From Muricauda sp. MAR_2010_75 (GTDB taxonomy: Bacteria > Bacteroidota > Bacteroidia > Flavobacteriales > Flavobacteriaceae), in the NCBI RefSeq assembly GCF_000745185.1, contig NZ_JQNJ01000001.1, positions 1,449,501-1,513,500 of the forward strand: a stretch of DNA of 64,000 nt, written 5' to 3'. How positions within the stretch are numbered: position 1 is the stretch's first letter; each line of letters starts with the position of its first letter. The translations under genes and the position numbers were made by a program. Below the pieces are notes generated by a model that saw only the letters and a program-made list of their open reading frames with translations, was not told the origin of the DNA and searched no databases. This document shows, in pieces, positions 1 through 8,325 of the stretch.

Positions 1-1
1 T

Positions 2-328
2 ATTGTATATGACAATTATGGGGTTGGCCATCGCTTCTTTTTTGTAAATATGTTCGGAGTGTATGATAGTAATCTGGCCTCAATATTGGGAGAGTTTGGT
101 TTTTTGGGAGTTCTCATTTTCTCAACCCTTATTTATTATGTGTTTTCCGCGGTTAAAAAACAGGGGTTGGAAAAAAGATTTTTTATTCTTCTATTAACAA
201 GCTTTATTCTAAACTTAATTGTGCGTAGTTTGTTAATGAATACTACCCTCGCATTAATATTTGTTTTTGGTTTAATATCTATCTTAAAAGTCAATGAAAA
301 TTTTATTCGTTTCAAATATGTATCCTAG
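2..328 (+). CDS. O-antigen polymerase/ligase-like membrane protein, 3' end only
   Basis: The reading frame is already open at base 2, so the gene begins outside the window. About 108 residues remain: an HRFFFVNMFGVYDSNL stretch followed by two hydrophobic segments. This resembles the C-terminal part of Wzy/WaaL-type O-antigen polymerases, which have a large loop and then closing membrane helices. It overlaps the following glycosyltransferase start by 35 bp, as expected in a tightly packed polysaccharide operon. A second ligase-like protein lies at 2891, so one may be the polymerase and the other the ligase; the sequence does not say which. The family call rests on topology and context. Confidence 0.55.
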   Translation: MVYDNYGVGHRFFFVNMFGVYDSNLASILGEFGFLGVLIFSTLIYYVFSAVKKQGLEKRFFILLLTSFILNLIVRSLLMNTTLALIFVFGLISILKVNENFIRFKYVS

Positions 329-1331
329 CAAAGAGAAAGCTTATGCGGGGATCTTTGTTAAAAATCAATTTGAGGAGCTTCAAAAGCAAATTGGTCCAGC
401 CGACAAGCTGGATATATTTTACATGAAAAGAAGCTTTACGTCTTCAGTGGGTAGTGTTTTTAAATATGTTGGTGCATTTTTCAGGTTTATACCATATTTT
501 TTTAAGCGGTACGATGTTGTTCATGTCCATTATTTTTTTCCGTTGATTCTTTTGGCATGGGTTAAAAAGAAATTGAACCCTAACACAAAAATAGTGGTAA
601 CCTTTCTTGGAAGGGATATCAACTCCCAAGTAAATGAAAAGAACAAAGCTTTTTTTCAACGTATTGCTAAAAGTGTGGATTATTCAATACCCGTTGGGAA
701 AACCATGGCTGACCAGGTACAGAAGAAGCTAAACCTAAATAAGATAAAAATCCTTCCTTGTGGTGTGGATTCAACAATTTTTTACCACGAAAAAGAAACA
801 CAGAAAGTGTATGATTTTATTTCTGTAGGCTCTTTTATCCATAGAAAAGGAATAGATACAGTAATAGAAGCCATAAAAAAGCTGCCTAAAGGTTCAAATA
901 TTAAATTTTGTTTCTGTGGATCGGGGGAATACAAAAACCAACTTGTGAAACTTCAAAATGATTATAATATTACAATAAAGGAGAACCAAACCCAGCCTAT
1001 GTTGCGCACGTTGCTCAATCAATCTAGGTTTTTCCTGCTTATGTCCAGGGCCGAGGGGTTTGCTACGGCAACAACGGAGGCCTTTTTTTGCCATGTGCCT
1101 GTATTGACATCAGACATAGACAACTTTAAAGAGCAAGTAACAGTTGGGAAAAATGGATATATGGTACCCTTGGAAGACGCTGAGACCTTGGTAAAAAAGT
1201 TTAATGAGCTCCATGACTTGGGGCAAGAAGAATATGGTAAACTTCAAGTAGGTGCTTCAGAATCTTTTAGGGATGCTTCGCTGTCAAATGTGTGTTCTGA
1301 AATATTGAAGATTTATCATGAGCTTGTTTAA
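294..1331 (+). CDS. Glycosyltransferase family 4
   Basis: A 345-residue GT-B glycosyltransferase that probably adds one sugar to the lipid-linked repeat unit on the cytoplasmic side. The N-terminal domain opens with KILFVSNMYPS, typical of GT4 acceptor domains. The hinge region contains LPCGVDSTIFY, and the donor domain contains VGSFIHRKGIDTVIEAIKKL and the E-x7-E type segment RAEGFATATTEAF (about residues 254-266), which contacts the nucleotide sugar. Length is normal for the family. The ATG lies inside the end of the upstream gene, which indicates translational coupling. Donor and acceptor sugars cannot be read from the sequence. Confidence 0.9.
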   Translation: MKILFVSNMYPSKEKAYAGIFVKNQFEELQKQIGPADKLDIFYMKRSFTSSVGSVFKYVGAFFRFIPYFFKRYDVVHVHYFFPLILLAWVKKKLNPNTKIVVTFLGRDINSQVNEKNKAFFQRIAKSVDYSIPVGKTMADQVQKKLNLNKIKILPCGVDSTIFYHEKETQKVYDFISVGSFIHRKGIDTVIEAIKKLPKGSNIKFCFCGSGEYKNQLVKLQNDYNITIKENQTQPMLRTLLNQSRFFLLMSRAEGFATATTEAFFCHVPVLTSDIDNFKEQVTVGKNGYMVPLEDAETLVKKFNELHDLGQEEYGKLQVGASESFRDASLSNVCSEILKIYHELV

Positions 1332-1346
1332 ACGGCCCCTAAATCA

Positions 1347-1853
1347 ATGAAAAAGCTTGTTTATCTATTGTATTTGATTTTCTTTAGAAACACTCCTGAG
1401 GATTATAGACCTTATGCCTTGTTTTTTCCTTGGATCAGGAGCAAGATGGTAGGGTTTTATCTAAAAAAATGCGGGGAAAAACCTAGAGTGAAGAGTGGTG
1501 CTGAAATTTCTCCCAATGCAACCTTGGGCGGTTTTTCAGAACTGGGAACACGATGTATGGTGCAAGCAAATGTTCATATTGGCAACAATGTGATTATGGG
1601 ACCCGATGTTAAAATATACTCCAGAAACCATAAATATGATAGACTGGACCTGCCAATTCAAAAACAAGGAAAAAATTATTATGTAACCACCATTGGCAAT
1701 GATGTATGGTTGGGGGCCAATGTAATTATTACTGCAGGGTGTAACATTGGCAACCATGTCATAGTTGCGGCAGGGGCAGTAGTAACCAAAGATGTGCCCG
1801 ATTACGCTATAGTTGGTGGGGTCCCAGCGAAAACCATTGGCACTAGAAAGTAA
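1347..1853 (+). CDS. Hexapeptide-repeat acyltransferase (LbH acetyltransferase)
   Basis: This 168-residue protein has a left-handed beta-helix of hexapeptide repeats from about residue 55 on (NATLGG, NVHIGNNVIMG, TIGNDVWLGANVIITAG, NIGNHVIVAAGAVV). The ending DYAIVGGVPAKTIG is the classic terminus of the maltose/galactoside/colanic-acid O-acetyltransferase family. The NHKYD segment supplies the usual catalytic histidine. It probably O-acetylates a sugar of the polysaccharide using acetyl-CoA. It lies 15 bp after the glycosyltransferase on the same strand, in the same operon. The exact sugar target is unknown. Confidence 0.9.
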   Translation: MKKLVYLLYLIFFRNTPEDYRPYALFFPWIRSKMVGFYLKKCGEKPRVKSGAEISPNATLGGFSELGTRCMVQANVHIGNNVIMGPDVKIYSRNHKYDRLDLPIQKQGKNYYVTTIGNDVWLGANVIITAGCNIGNHVIVAAGAVVTKDVPDYAIVGGVPAKTIGTRK

Positions 1854-1873
1854 AAAACAAGTTGAATGTGAAA

Positions 1874-2035
1874 ATGAATCGATACTTTGATGACAGTAAT
1901 ACACAAAGAGTTCTTTTTGACAATCTTATTATAGGCGATACTTTTGAGGAAGTAAATATTTATCATCCTCTCCCAGATATGTTTATGGAAAAAATGGAAT
2001 TTGATTTTCAATGCTTCCTAGACAAATTATCCTAA
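1874..2035 (+). CDS. Small unrecognised protein, 53 residues
   Basis: A short frame begins at ATG 1874 (GTG 1868 and TTG 1862 are in-frame alternatives) and runs to TAA at 2035, filling most of the gap between the acetyltransferase and the sulfotransferase. The product starts MNRYFDDSNTQRVLFDN, is acidic and has no membrane segment. I do not recognise it. It may be a genuine small gene of the polysaccharide operon or the tail of a degraded one. Position, orientation and the absence of any other gene in this gap are the only support. Confidence 0.3.
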   Translation: MNRYFDDSNTQRVLFDNLIIGDTFEEVNIYHPLPDMFMEKMEFDFQCFLDKLS

Positions 2036-2051
2036 CCGTAAATAGTTCATT

Positions 2052-2894
2052 ATAGAAACAACCCTAATATATCTTTTGGGAGCCGGCCGAAGCGGCACAA
2101 CGCTATTGGCAACTATCCTTAATACCAACGAGGATGTGGTCACCCTTGGTGAAATGCACCAATTTAAAGACTATTTAAACGGAGAAAAGGCATGTTCCTG
2201 TGGGGAAAAACTCCAAGCATGCCCATTTTGGAAAGAAATCCAGCAAGCTTTGCCCCAATCAACTATTGAAGGACTGGAATATTGTGAAAAATGTGAAAAC
2301 CACAAGAACATACCTAAGCTGCTTTTTACCAAAAAGCCCAATCAGGTCTATCTAGGGACACAGGAAAATATTTTTCAGAACATTTCGAAACAGAGTCCCA
2401 AGAAGGTACTGTTGGATTCTTCTAAATATATTGGCCGCTATTTGTTGCTGTCAAAGAGTAAAAATCTCAATATTAGGGGCATTTATGTTGTAAGGGATAT
2501 AAGGGGGGTTATAAATTCTTTTAACAAGAAGGTACAGACACCCAAACTTCCCATATCTACAATCTTGTACTATGGGCTAATCAATTTTTTTGGACAATTG
2601 GTGTGTTGGATGGATCGAAAGGTAGTTAAGGTCAAATATGAAGATTTTGTGGACAACCCCAGAATGGAACTCGAAAGGATTAACAAACATGTTTTTTTGG
2701 GGGAAGAGAAAAAGGTAACTTTACCGGAGTTCTTGGAAGTGCCACATATAATCGGGGGTAACCGAATGAAAAGTGAAAAGAAGATCCACATCAGCCCCGA
2801 TTTTAAATGGAAGACAAATATTAACCGGGGACGACAAATAGTTTATTATCTCGCTCTTTTGCCTTTTATGCTCATTAACAATTATAAGATTTGA
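2052..2894 (+). CDS. Sulfotransferase family protein (start codon not canonical)
   Basis: A PAPS-dependent sulfotransferase of about 280 residues, likely to sulfate a sugar of the surface polysaccharide. GAGRSGTTLL is the 5'-phosphosulfate-binding loop, and VVRDIRGVINSF with the preceding LLDSSKYIGR forms the 3'-phosphate-binding region. The first usable start is TTG 2076, but that would delete the beta-strand (IYLLGAGRSGTT) that normally precedes the loop. Upstream in the same frame there is only ATA 2052 or ATT 2049 before a stop at 2043, so I place the start at 2052 provisionally. The 3' end overlaps the next gene by 4 bp. A mutated or mis-sequenced ATG is possible. Confidence 0.75.
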   Translation: METTLIYLLGAGRSGTTLLATILNTNEDVVTLGEMHQFKDYLNGEKACSCGEKLQACPFWKEIQQALPQSTIEGLEYCEKCENHKNIPKLLFTKKPNQVYLGTQENIFQNISKQSPKKVLLDSSKYIGRYLLLSKSKNLNIRGIYVVRDIRGVINSFNKKVQTPKLPISTILYYGLINFFGQLVCWMDRKVVKVKYEDFVDNPRMELERINKHVFLGEEKKVTLPEFLEVPHIIGGNRMKSEKKIHISPDFKWKTNINRGRQIVYYLALLPFMLINNYKI

Positions 2895-4078
2895 AAAAAG
2901 TATTGGAACTTAGATTTTGGGCACTTTATTTGACCGTATTTACATTGCCAATGTTCATGCGATTGAACAATATTTTTCTTGGCATCTTTGTTTTATTGGG
3001 ACTTGCTTCGCTAATTTTTGATTATAAATCCTGGGACATTTCAAATTTTTGGAAATCATGGCCGGTATTTTCCTTCTTCATTTTGGCTGTATTTGGCTCA
3101 TTTTATGGTGCTGAATTATGGGAGGGATTTAAATATTTGGAAAGGTATTGGTCCTTTATTTTGGTTCCATTTGTAATAATGGGCGAAAAGGACAAGTACA
3201 GCGAAAGAAGGAAACAAATCTTTATGGCCCTTGTTTGGGGGTCTCTGGCCACTTTAATTATTTGTTATGGCAATGTGATTTATGAAATGGTAACCAGAAA
3301 TGAACCCTTACACTATTTCTTTCGATGGAGACATGTTAATCATCGATTTACCAATATAGCAGATATTCACCCAACATACCTAGGCGTTTTTATCGTGACT
3401 GCAATAATATTTTTAATCCATCACAAAGGAGACAGACCTTACCTTAGATATGCAACTATACTATTTTTGCTAATAGGTTTGTTCCAATTGGCCAGCAGGG
3501 TGGCTTTGCTTATGTTATTGGTACTTGTTGGGTATTTTTTGCTGATGAGAATTGCAAAATATAGATTTCAATCCATATTTATTTTATTGGGCTTGATATT
3601 GTGTTTGGTCGTCTTCAATAAAATAGGTAGCAGTTATTTAAAACAACGCTTGTTTACCAAAGAAGCCATTGTGGACGACAAACGTTTTGAGCGTTGGGAC
3701 GCCTCCTATCAGATATTTAAGGAAAATCCTTTTATGGGAGTTGGTTTTGCAAAAATAGAAGAGATGAGGAACCAAAAATATATCGACTTTGGTTTTGATG
3801 AAGCAGCCAGAAACGATTTGAATGCACACAATCAGTTTTTAGAGCTATTGAGCCGAAATGGCGCCATAGGGGGATTTGTATATGTCTGCTCATTGGGTTT
3901 TTTATTGTTATTGTCCATGTACAGGAGAGATTATCTGTTCTCACTCATATTTTTTGCGTTCATATTGGCCAATGTTACAGAGTCAATGCTGGTAAGGATA
4001 AAAGGAATTGAGTTCTTTGCTGTTTTTGCAACATTGTTTTTGTGTGGAGTCAATCCAAAAAGATTGGAAAAAGAATGA
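2891..4078 (+). CDS. O-antigen ligase/polymerase family membrane protein
   Basis: A polytopic inner-membrane protein of 395 residues with about ten hydrophobic segments and a large loop before the last helices. The loop motif DASYQIFKENPFMGVGF and the later LNAHNQFLELLSRNGAIG are typical of the Wzy_C/WaaL family, in which the histidine of the NAHNQF-type motif is important. It would either polymerise repeat units or ligate glycan to lipid A on the periplasmic face. The start is TTG at 2891, overlapping the sulfotransferase stop by 4 bp. The 3' end overlaps the next ATG in an ATGA arrangement at 4075-4078, so the genes are probably co-translated. Confidence 0.85.
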   Translation: MKKVLELRFWALYLTVFTLPMFMRLNNIFLGIFVLLGLASLIFDYKSWDISNFWKSWPVFSFFILAVFGSFYGAELWEGFKYLERYWSFILVPFVIMGEKDKYSERRKQIFMALVWGSLATLIICYGNVIYEMVTRNEPLHYFFRWRHVNHRFTNIADIHPTYLGVFIVTAIIFLIHHKGDRPYLRYATILFLLIGLFQLASRVALLMLLVLVGYFLLMRIAKYRFQSIFILLGLILCLVVFNKIGSSYLKQRLFTKEAIVDDKRFERWDASYQIFKENPFMGVGFAKIEEMRNQKYIDFGFDEAARNDLNAHNQFLELLSRNGAIGGFVYVCSLGFLLLLSMYRRDYLFSLIFFAFILANVTESMLVRIKGIEFFAVFATLFLCGVNPKRLEKE

Positions 4079-5058
4079 ACATCTATATCACTTTGGATTA
4101 TGAACTATTTTTTGGACCAAAAAGTGGCAGTGTAGACAAGTGCATCATTGAGCCCACAGAGAAATTGTTAAAGATTGCAGACCCTCTTAACATCAAATTT
4201 GTTTGCTTCGTTGATTCGGGATATTTGTTGGCCTTGGAAAAACAAATGGGAGAGCATCCAATCTTAAGAAAAGACTATGACAAAATTGTTGGTCAAATAC
4301 AAAAATTATCAGCGCAAGGACATGGGATCGAGCTTCATATTCATCCGCATTGGGAGGACTCCTGTTTTGATGGCACCAAATGGAAACATAATACCACAAG
4401 GTACCGATTATATGACTTTAGCAAAAATGAGGTACACGATATTGTAACCAGATATACTAAGATATTGAAAAAGATAACCGGGAAACCTCCAAAAGCCTAT
4501 CGTGCCGGAGGTTGGAGTGCGCAACCGTTTCATCATATCAAAGAGGCCCTCAAAAACAATGGGGTGCTTATTGACAGTTCCGTTTATCCTAAAGGGTATT
4601 ATCTTTCTGAAAACCAAAGATTTGATTTTTCTTCTGTTCCCGAATTCAAAACGTTTTACAGGTTTTCCAATGATGTCACTGAGGAAGATGATAATGGGGA
4701 ATTTGTGGAGATACCCATAAGCTCATATAGAGTGTCACCTATTTTCTTTTGGAGATTTATTTTGGTTAAGCTCCTAAAACAAAAGAGGCATTTGGCATTT
4801 GGAGATGGGAGCGCAATTCCTATGGCCAAAAAGAATGTTTTTAAACTTCTTATAAGTCATAGCCATAGTGTGGTTTCCATGGATGGATTAAAGGCTTTTT
4901 TAATAAAAAAGGCTTTTAAGACCTATAAAATTAATACAACCGATACTGATAATTTTGTAATTATTGGTCATCCCAAGGCTTTCTCATCTTACTCTCTAAA
5001 ACAAATGGAAAAGTTTCTTAAGGAAACGTACAAAGAACATAACTATAAAACATTTTAG
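4075..5058 (+). CDS. Polysaccharide deacetylase-like protein
   Basis: A 327-residue protein with the NodB-homology layout. The N-terminus MNIYITLDYELFF carries the conserved aspartate, GHGIELHIHPHW (about residues 82-93) supplies the metal-binding H-x-H, and AYRAGGWSAQP is the conserved arginine-containing third motif. The family removes N-acetyl groups or modifies related substrates; here it probably tailors a sugar of the locus product. The frame is open further upstream, but ATG 4075 gives the proper N-terminus and the ATGA overlap with the ligase gene. The stop overlaps the next GTG start by one base. Confidence 0.8.
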   Translation: MNIYITLDYELFFGPKSGSVDKCIIEPTEKLLKIADPLNIKFVCFVDSGYLLALEKQMGEHPILRKDYDKIVGQIQKLSAQGHGIELHIHPHWEDSCFDGTKWKHNTTRYRLYDFSKNEVHDIVTRYTKILKKITGKPPKAYRAGGWSAQPFHHIKEALKNNGVLIDSSVYPKGYYLSENQRFDFSSVPEFKTFYRFSNDVTEEDDNGEFVEIPISSYRVSPIFFWRFILVKLLKQKRHLAFGDGSAIPMAKKNVFKLLISHSHSVVSMDGLKAFLIKKAFKTYKINTTDTDNFVIIGHPKAFSSYSLKQMEKFLKETYKEHNYKTF

Positions 5059-5795
5059 TGAATAGAATACAATTTCTCGGTATTCCGATTGATAACCTTA
5101 CCATGGCAGAAACCTTAGAGGTTATAAATAATGCCATAGAACAAGGAGAGCAATTACACCATGTTGTTGTGAATGCAGGAAAAGTTGTGGCCATGCAGAG
5201 CGATGCTTTACTTAAGGAAAGTGTTGTTAACAGCCATTTGATTAATGCCGATGGACAGGCGGTTGTATGGGCATCCAAACTATTGGGAACACCTTTGAAA
5301 GAAAGAGTTGCAGGAATTGATTTAATGGAAAGTTTGGTAAAGTTGTCCAGTAAAAACAACTATAAGATATTTTTCTTAGGAGCCACTGAAGACATAGTGA
5401 AAACTGTTGTAGAAAGGTATGCCAAAGAATACGGACAAGGAATAATTGCAGGATATAGGAATGGATATTTTAAAAAGAATGAAGAGGAACAAATAGCAGA
5501 ACAGATTTCACAAAGTGGGGCTCAACTTTTATTTGTTGCTATCAGTTCACCAAAAAAGGAAAAATTCTTATATGAGCATCGCGATTTATTGGTTAATGTA
5601 AACTTGATCATGGGCGTTGGGGGAAGCTTTGACGTAGTGGCTGGAAAAGTTAAAAGAGCACCGGTTTGGATGCAGAAAACAGGCCTTGAATGGTTTTATA
5701 GATTTCTTCAAGAACCCCAAAGAATGTGGAAAAGATATTTGGTCGGTAACACCAAATTTATTCTATTGGTCTTAAGGGAGCGTGTTAAATTTTAA
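5058..5795 (+). CDS. WecG/TagA/CpsF family glycosyltransferase (GT26)
   Basis: A 245-residue GT26 enzyme, normally the transferase that adds the second sugar (for example N-acetylmannosamine or its uronate) onto undecaprenyl-linked sugar. Diagnostic motifs are VVNAGKVVAMQSD, INADGQAVVWASKLLG, FFLGATEDIVKTV and ISSPKKEKFLYEH, then GVGGSFDVVAGKVKRAPVWM, where the aspartate and neighbouring residues form the active site. The start is GTG at 5058, sharing a base with the previous stop. It is the last gene of the tightly packed run; a fresh promoter-like box follows at 5796. Confidence 0.92.
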   Translation: MNRIQFLGIPIDNLTMAETLEVINNAIEQGEQLHHVVVNAGKVVAMQSDALLKESVVNSHLINADGQAVVWASKLLGTPLKERVAGIDLMESLVKLSSKNNYKIFFLGATEDIVKTVVERYAKEYGQGIIAGYRNGYFKKNEEEQIAEQISQSGAQLLFVAISSPKKEKFLYEHRDLLVNVNLIMGVGGSFDVVAGKVKRAPVWMQKTGLEWFYRFLQEPQRMWKRYLVGNTKFILLVLRERVKF

Positions 5796-5803
5796 TACTT
5801 TTG
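5796..5803 (+). promoter_or_regulatory. Promoter -7 box TACTTTTG for the glycosylphosphotransferase gene
   Basis: The box matches the Bacteroidota -7 consensus TAnnTTTG exactly, directly after the stop of the GT26 gene and 31 bp before ATG 5834. I see no clear TTG -33 element at the usual distance, so an internal promoter is likely but not certain. Confidence 0.5.
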
Positions 5804-5833
5804 ATCGCAACACTATTTCTATTTTAATCCACA

Positions 5834-7186
5834 ATGTTTTTTAGGTTCACCAAGTATTCTGATTTAATCAAGCCGATGTCTTTGATAATAGATGTGTTGG
5901 TGATTAACCTTTTTGTTTACTTTCTCCCTATAAACATAAACGAACCTATTTTGTTCCATGCATATATTACACTGTGCTGGGTTGTATTGTCCTTAAAAAA
6001 TGATTTTTATAAAATCCATAGGTTCACCAAAGTTCCTTTTTTACTAAGAAAGATTTTTACCCAGTTCATTTTTTTCTTTTTTCTTTTATACGCCTTCATC
6101 GGCTTTTTTAAGCAACCCTATATGAGCCGCTTTGCGTTGGCCCAATATTTCTTTATTGCTTTGGTGGCAATATCCGGGATTAAGTTCATAACCTATGTTG
6201 TAATGATGGAGTATAGGGAAAAATTCAAGGGTAATATTAGAAGAGTGGTAGTCATAGGAAAGAACAGGAAAACAGACCAACTAATAAATGTCTTTAAAAA
6301 TCGAGACGAATATGGTTATGAGTTTAAGAAACAGTTTTGTCCTAAAAAAGATCGGTTCGTCATTGAAGAATGCTTTTCATTTATTCTGAAAAATAATATT
6401 GATGAGATTTATTGTTCCGTTTCAGAGCTTAAAAATGATGAACTTACCCAGTTCATCAACTTTGCCGATAACAATTTAAAAACCCTCAAATTCATTCCAG
6501 ACAACAAAAACATCTTTGCCAAAAAGCTCAAATTTGAATATTATGACTATATCCCTGTACTTTCTTTAAGGGATATCCCTATGGACAATCCCATAAACGC
6601 ATTCATTAAACGAAGCTTTGATGTTGTCTTTTCCTTGACTGTAATAGTTGGATTATTGTCTTGGTTAACCCCTATTTTGGCCATACTGATCACGCTTGAA
6701 TCCAAGGGACCAGTGTTTTTTAGACAGACCAGAAACGGCATTGACAACAGGGAATTCTATTGTTATAAATTTCGCTCCATGGCTCCCAACAAAAATGCAG
6801 ACGACATACAGGCCACAAAAAACGACATGCGAATCACCAAAATAGGAAGATTCCTAAGAAGTACCAGTATAGATGAGCTTCCTCAATTCTATAATGTGCT
6901 GTTCGGCACCATGTCGGTGGTGGGCCCCAGACCCCATATGGTAAAGCACACCAGTGAATATGCTGCAAGTGTGGACAAATATATGGTTCGTCATTTTGTA
7001 AAGCCCGGCATAACCGGATTGGCACAAATTAGAGGCTACAGAGGGGAAATTGAGACCGACTCGGATATTCAAAACCGAATTAAATTCGATATTTTCTATA
7101 TCGAGAACTGGTCCATTTTTTTGGACCTTAAAATAATGCTCCAGACTGTTTTCAATGTGTTCAAGGGAGAGGAAAAAGCGTATTGA
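5834..7186 (+). CDS. Polyprenyl glycosylphosphotransferase (WcaJ/WbaP-like)
   Basis: The initiating enzyme of glycan assembly: it moves a hexose-1-phosphate onto undecaprenyl phosphate in the inner membrane. The 450-residue protein has N-terminal membrane helices, a CoA-binding-like central domain beginning near VVVIGKNRKTDQL, and the conserved C-terminal catalytic domain from about residue 255. That domain has IKRSFDVVFSLTVIV (reentrant helix), FYCYKFRSM, STSIDELPQFYNVLFG with the catalytic Asp-Glu pair, and MSVVGPRPHMVKH. The ending KPGITGLAQIRGYRGE is typical. It closes the polysaccharide locus in this window. Whether glucose or another sugar is used is not evident. Confidence 0.95.
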   Translation: MFFRFTKYSDLIKPMSLIIDVLVINLFVYFLPININEPILFHAYITLCWVVLSLKNDFYKIHRFTKVPFLLRKIFTQFIFFFFLLYAFIGFFKQPYMSRFALAQYFFIALVAISGIKFITYVVMMEYREKFKGNIRRVVVIGKNRKTDQLINVFKNRDEYGYEFKKQFCPKKDRFVIEECFSFILKNNIDEIYCSVSELKNDELTQFINFADNNLKTLKFIPDNKNIFAKKLKFEYYDYIPVLSLRDIPMDNPINAFIKRSFDVVFSLTVIVGLLSWLTPILAILITLESKGPVFFRQTRNGIDNREFYCYKFRSMAPNKNADDIQATKNDMRITKIGRFLRSTSIDELPQFYNVLFGTMSVVGPRPHMVKHTSEYAASVDKYMVRHFVKPGITGLAQIRGYRGEIETDSDIQNRIKFDIFYIENWSIFLDLKIMLQTVFNVFKGEEKAY

Positions 7187-7242
7187 GTCGAGAATATAGT
7201 GTAGGTTGACCAGAAAAGTTTTCGGTCTGGATCTATATGGCC

Positions 7243-7250
7243 TATGTTTG
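7243..7250 (+). promoter_or_regulatory. Promoter -7 box TATGTTTG upstream of the UDP-glucuronate decarboxylase gene
   Basis: An exact TAnnTTTG match lies 36 bp before ATG 7286. A weak hairpin (GACC at 7208 pairing with GGTC near 7226) separates it from the previous gene, which suggests independent transcription of the decarboxylase gene. Confidence 0.5.
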
Positions 7251-7285
7251 TTTTGCTTGAAGACAACAATTTATATCAAAAATAA

Positions 7286-8272
7286 ATGAAAAGAATCCTT
7301 ATCACCGGGGCAGCTGGTTTTTTGGGCTCCCACCTTTGTGACAGGTTCATTGCAGAAGGACATCATGTCATTGCAATGGATAACCTTATCACCGGAGACC
7401 TAAAAAACATAGAGCACTTGTTCCCATTGGAACGATTTACGTTCTACCATCACGATGTAACGAATTTTGTCCATGTTCCGGGGGTACTGGATTATATCCT
7501 TCATTTTGCTTCGCCGGCTAGTCCTATCGATTATCTTAAAATTCCAATTCAAACGCTTAAAGTGGGCGCTTTGGGAACTCATAATTTATTGGGCTTGGCC
7601 AAAGAAAAGAATGCCCGTTTTATGATCGCCTCCACTTCCGAAATATATGGAGACCCTCTAGTACACCCGCAAACAGAGGAGTACTACGGTAATGTAAATA
7701 CCATTGGGCCAAGAGGGGTGTATGACGAAGCCAAACGCTTTCAAGAATCCATAACCATGGCCTACCACCGATTCCATGGACTAGATACACGGATTGTTCG
7801 GATATTCAATACCTATGGACCCCGAATGCGGCTGAATGATGGTCGTGTGATTCCCGCTTTTATGGGACAGGCACTTCGTGGTGAGGACTTGACCGTGTTT
7901 GGAGATGGTTCACAAACCCGTTCTTTCTGTTTTGTGGATGATGAAATTGAAGGCATCTACCGTTTGTTGATGAGCGATTATACTCTTCCGGTGAACATTG
8001 GTAACCCGAATGAAATCACCATTAAAGATTTTGCCGAAGAGATTATCAAGCTTACAGGAACGGACCAAAAAATTGTGTATAAGCCATTACCAAAAGATGA
8101 CCCCATGCAACGTCAGCCAGACATTACTAAGGCAAGGGAAATTTTAGGCTGGGAACCTAAAGTTGGACGCGAAGAGGGAATGCGAAAAACATTTGAGTTT
8201 TTTAAAGGACTAACCAAGGAAGAGCTCGAAAAAACAGAACACCGCGATTTCTCTGCCCGAAATAAAAAGTAA
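7286..8272 (+). CDS. UDP-glucuronate decarboxylase (UDP-xylose synthase), SDR family
   Basis: An extended short-chain dehydrogenase/reductase of 328 residues. [15 protein letters not shown] is the NAD-binding glycine motif, [10 protein letters not shown] is characteristic of UDP-glucuronate decarboxylases, and YDEAK (about residues 153-157) is the catalytic Tyr-x3-Lys. The [10 protein letters not shown] and [15 protein letters not shown] motifs bind the UDP-sugar. It would convert UDP-glucuronate to UDP-xylose, a precursor for surface glycans, which fits its position beside the polysaccharide locus. The C-terminal tail [12 protein letters not shown] is longer than the minimal fold. A related epimerase activity cannot be fully excluded. 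Confidence 0.88.
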   Translation: MKRILITGAAGFLGSHLCDRFIAEGHHVIAMDNLITGDLKNIEHLFPLERFTFYHHDVTNFVHVPGVLDYILHFASPASPIDYLKIPIQTLKVGALGTHNLLGLAKEKNARFMIASTSEIYGDPLVHPQTEEYYGNVNTIGPRGVYDEAKRFQESITMAYHRFHGLDTRIVRIFNTYGPRMRLNDGRVIPAFMGQALRGEDLTVFGDGSQTRSFCFVDDEIEGIYRLLMSDYTLPVNIGNPNEITIKDFAEEIIKLTGTDQKIVYKPLPKDDPMQRQPDITKAREILGWEPKVGREEGMRKTFEFFKGLTKEELEKTEHRDFSARNKK

Positions 8273-8302
8273 TTTTCATTTTAAAGGGGCATCCAAACAG
8301 TG

Positions 8303-8310
8303 TATTTTTG
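8303..8310 (+). promoter_or_regulatory. Promoter -7 box TATTTTTG for purD
   Basis: An exact TAnnTTTG box, 15 bp before ATG 8326. It contains the in-frame TTG at 8308, which therefore should not be the purD start. Confidence 0.6.
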
Positions 8311-8325
8311 CCAAAATTTTTATTC

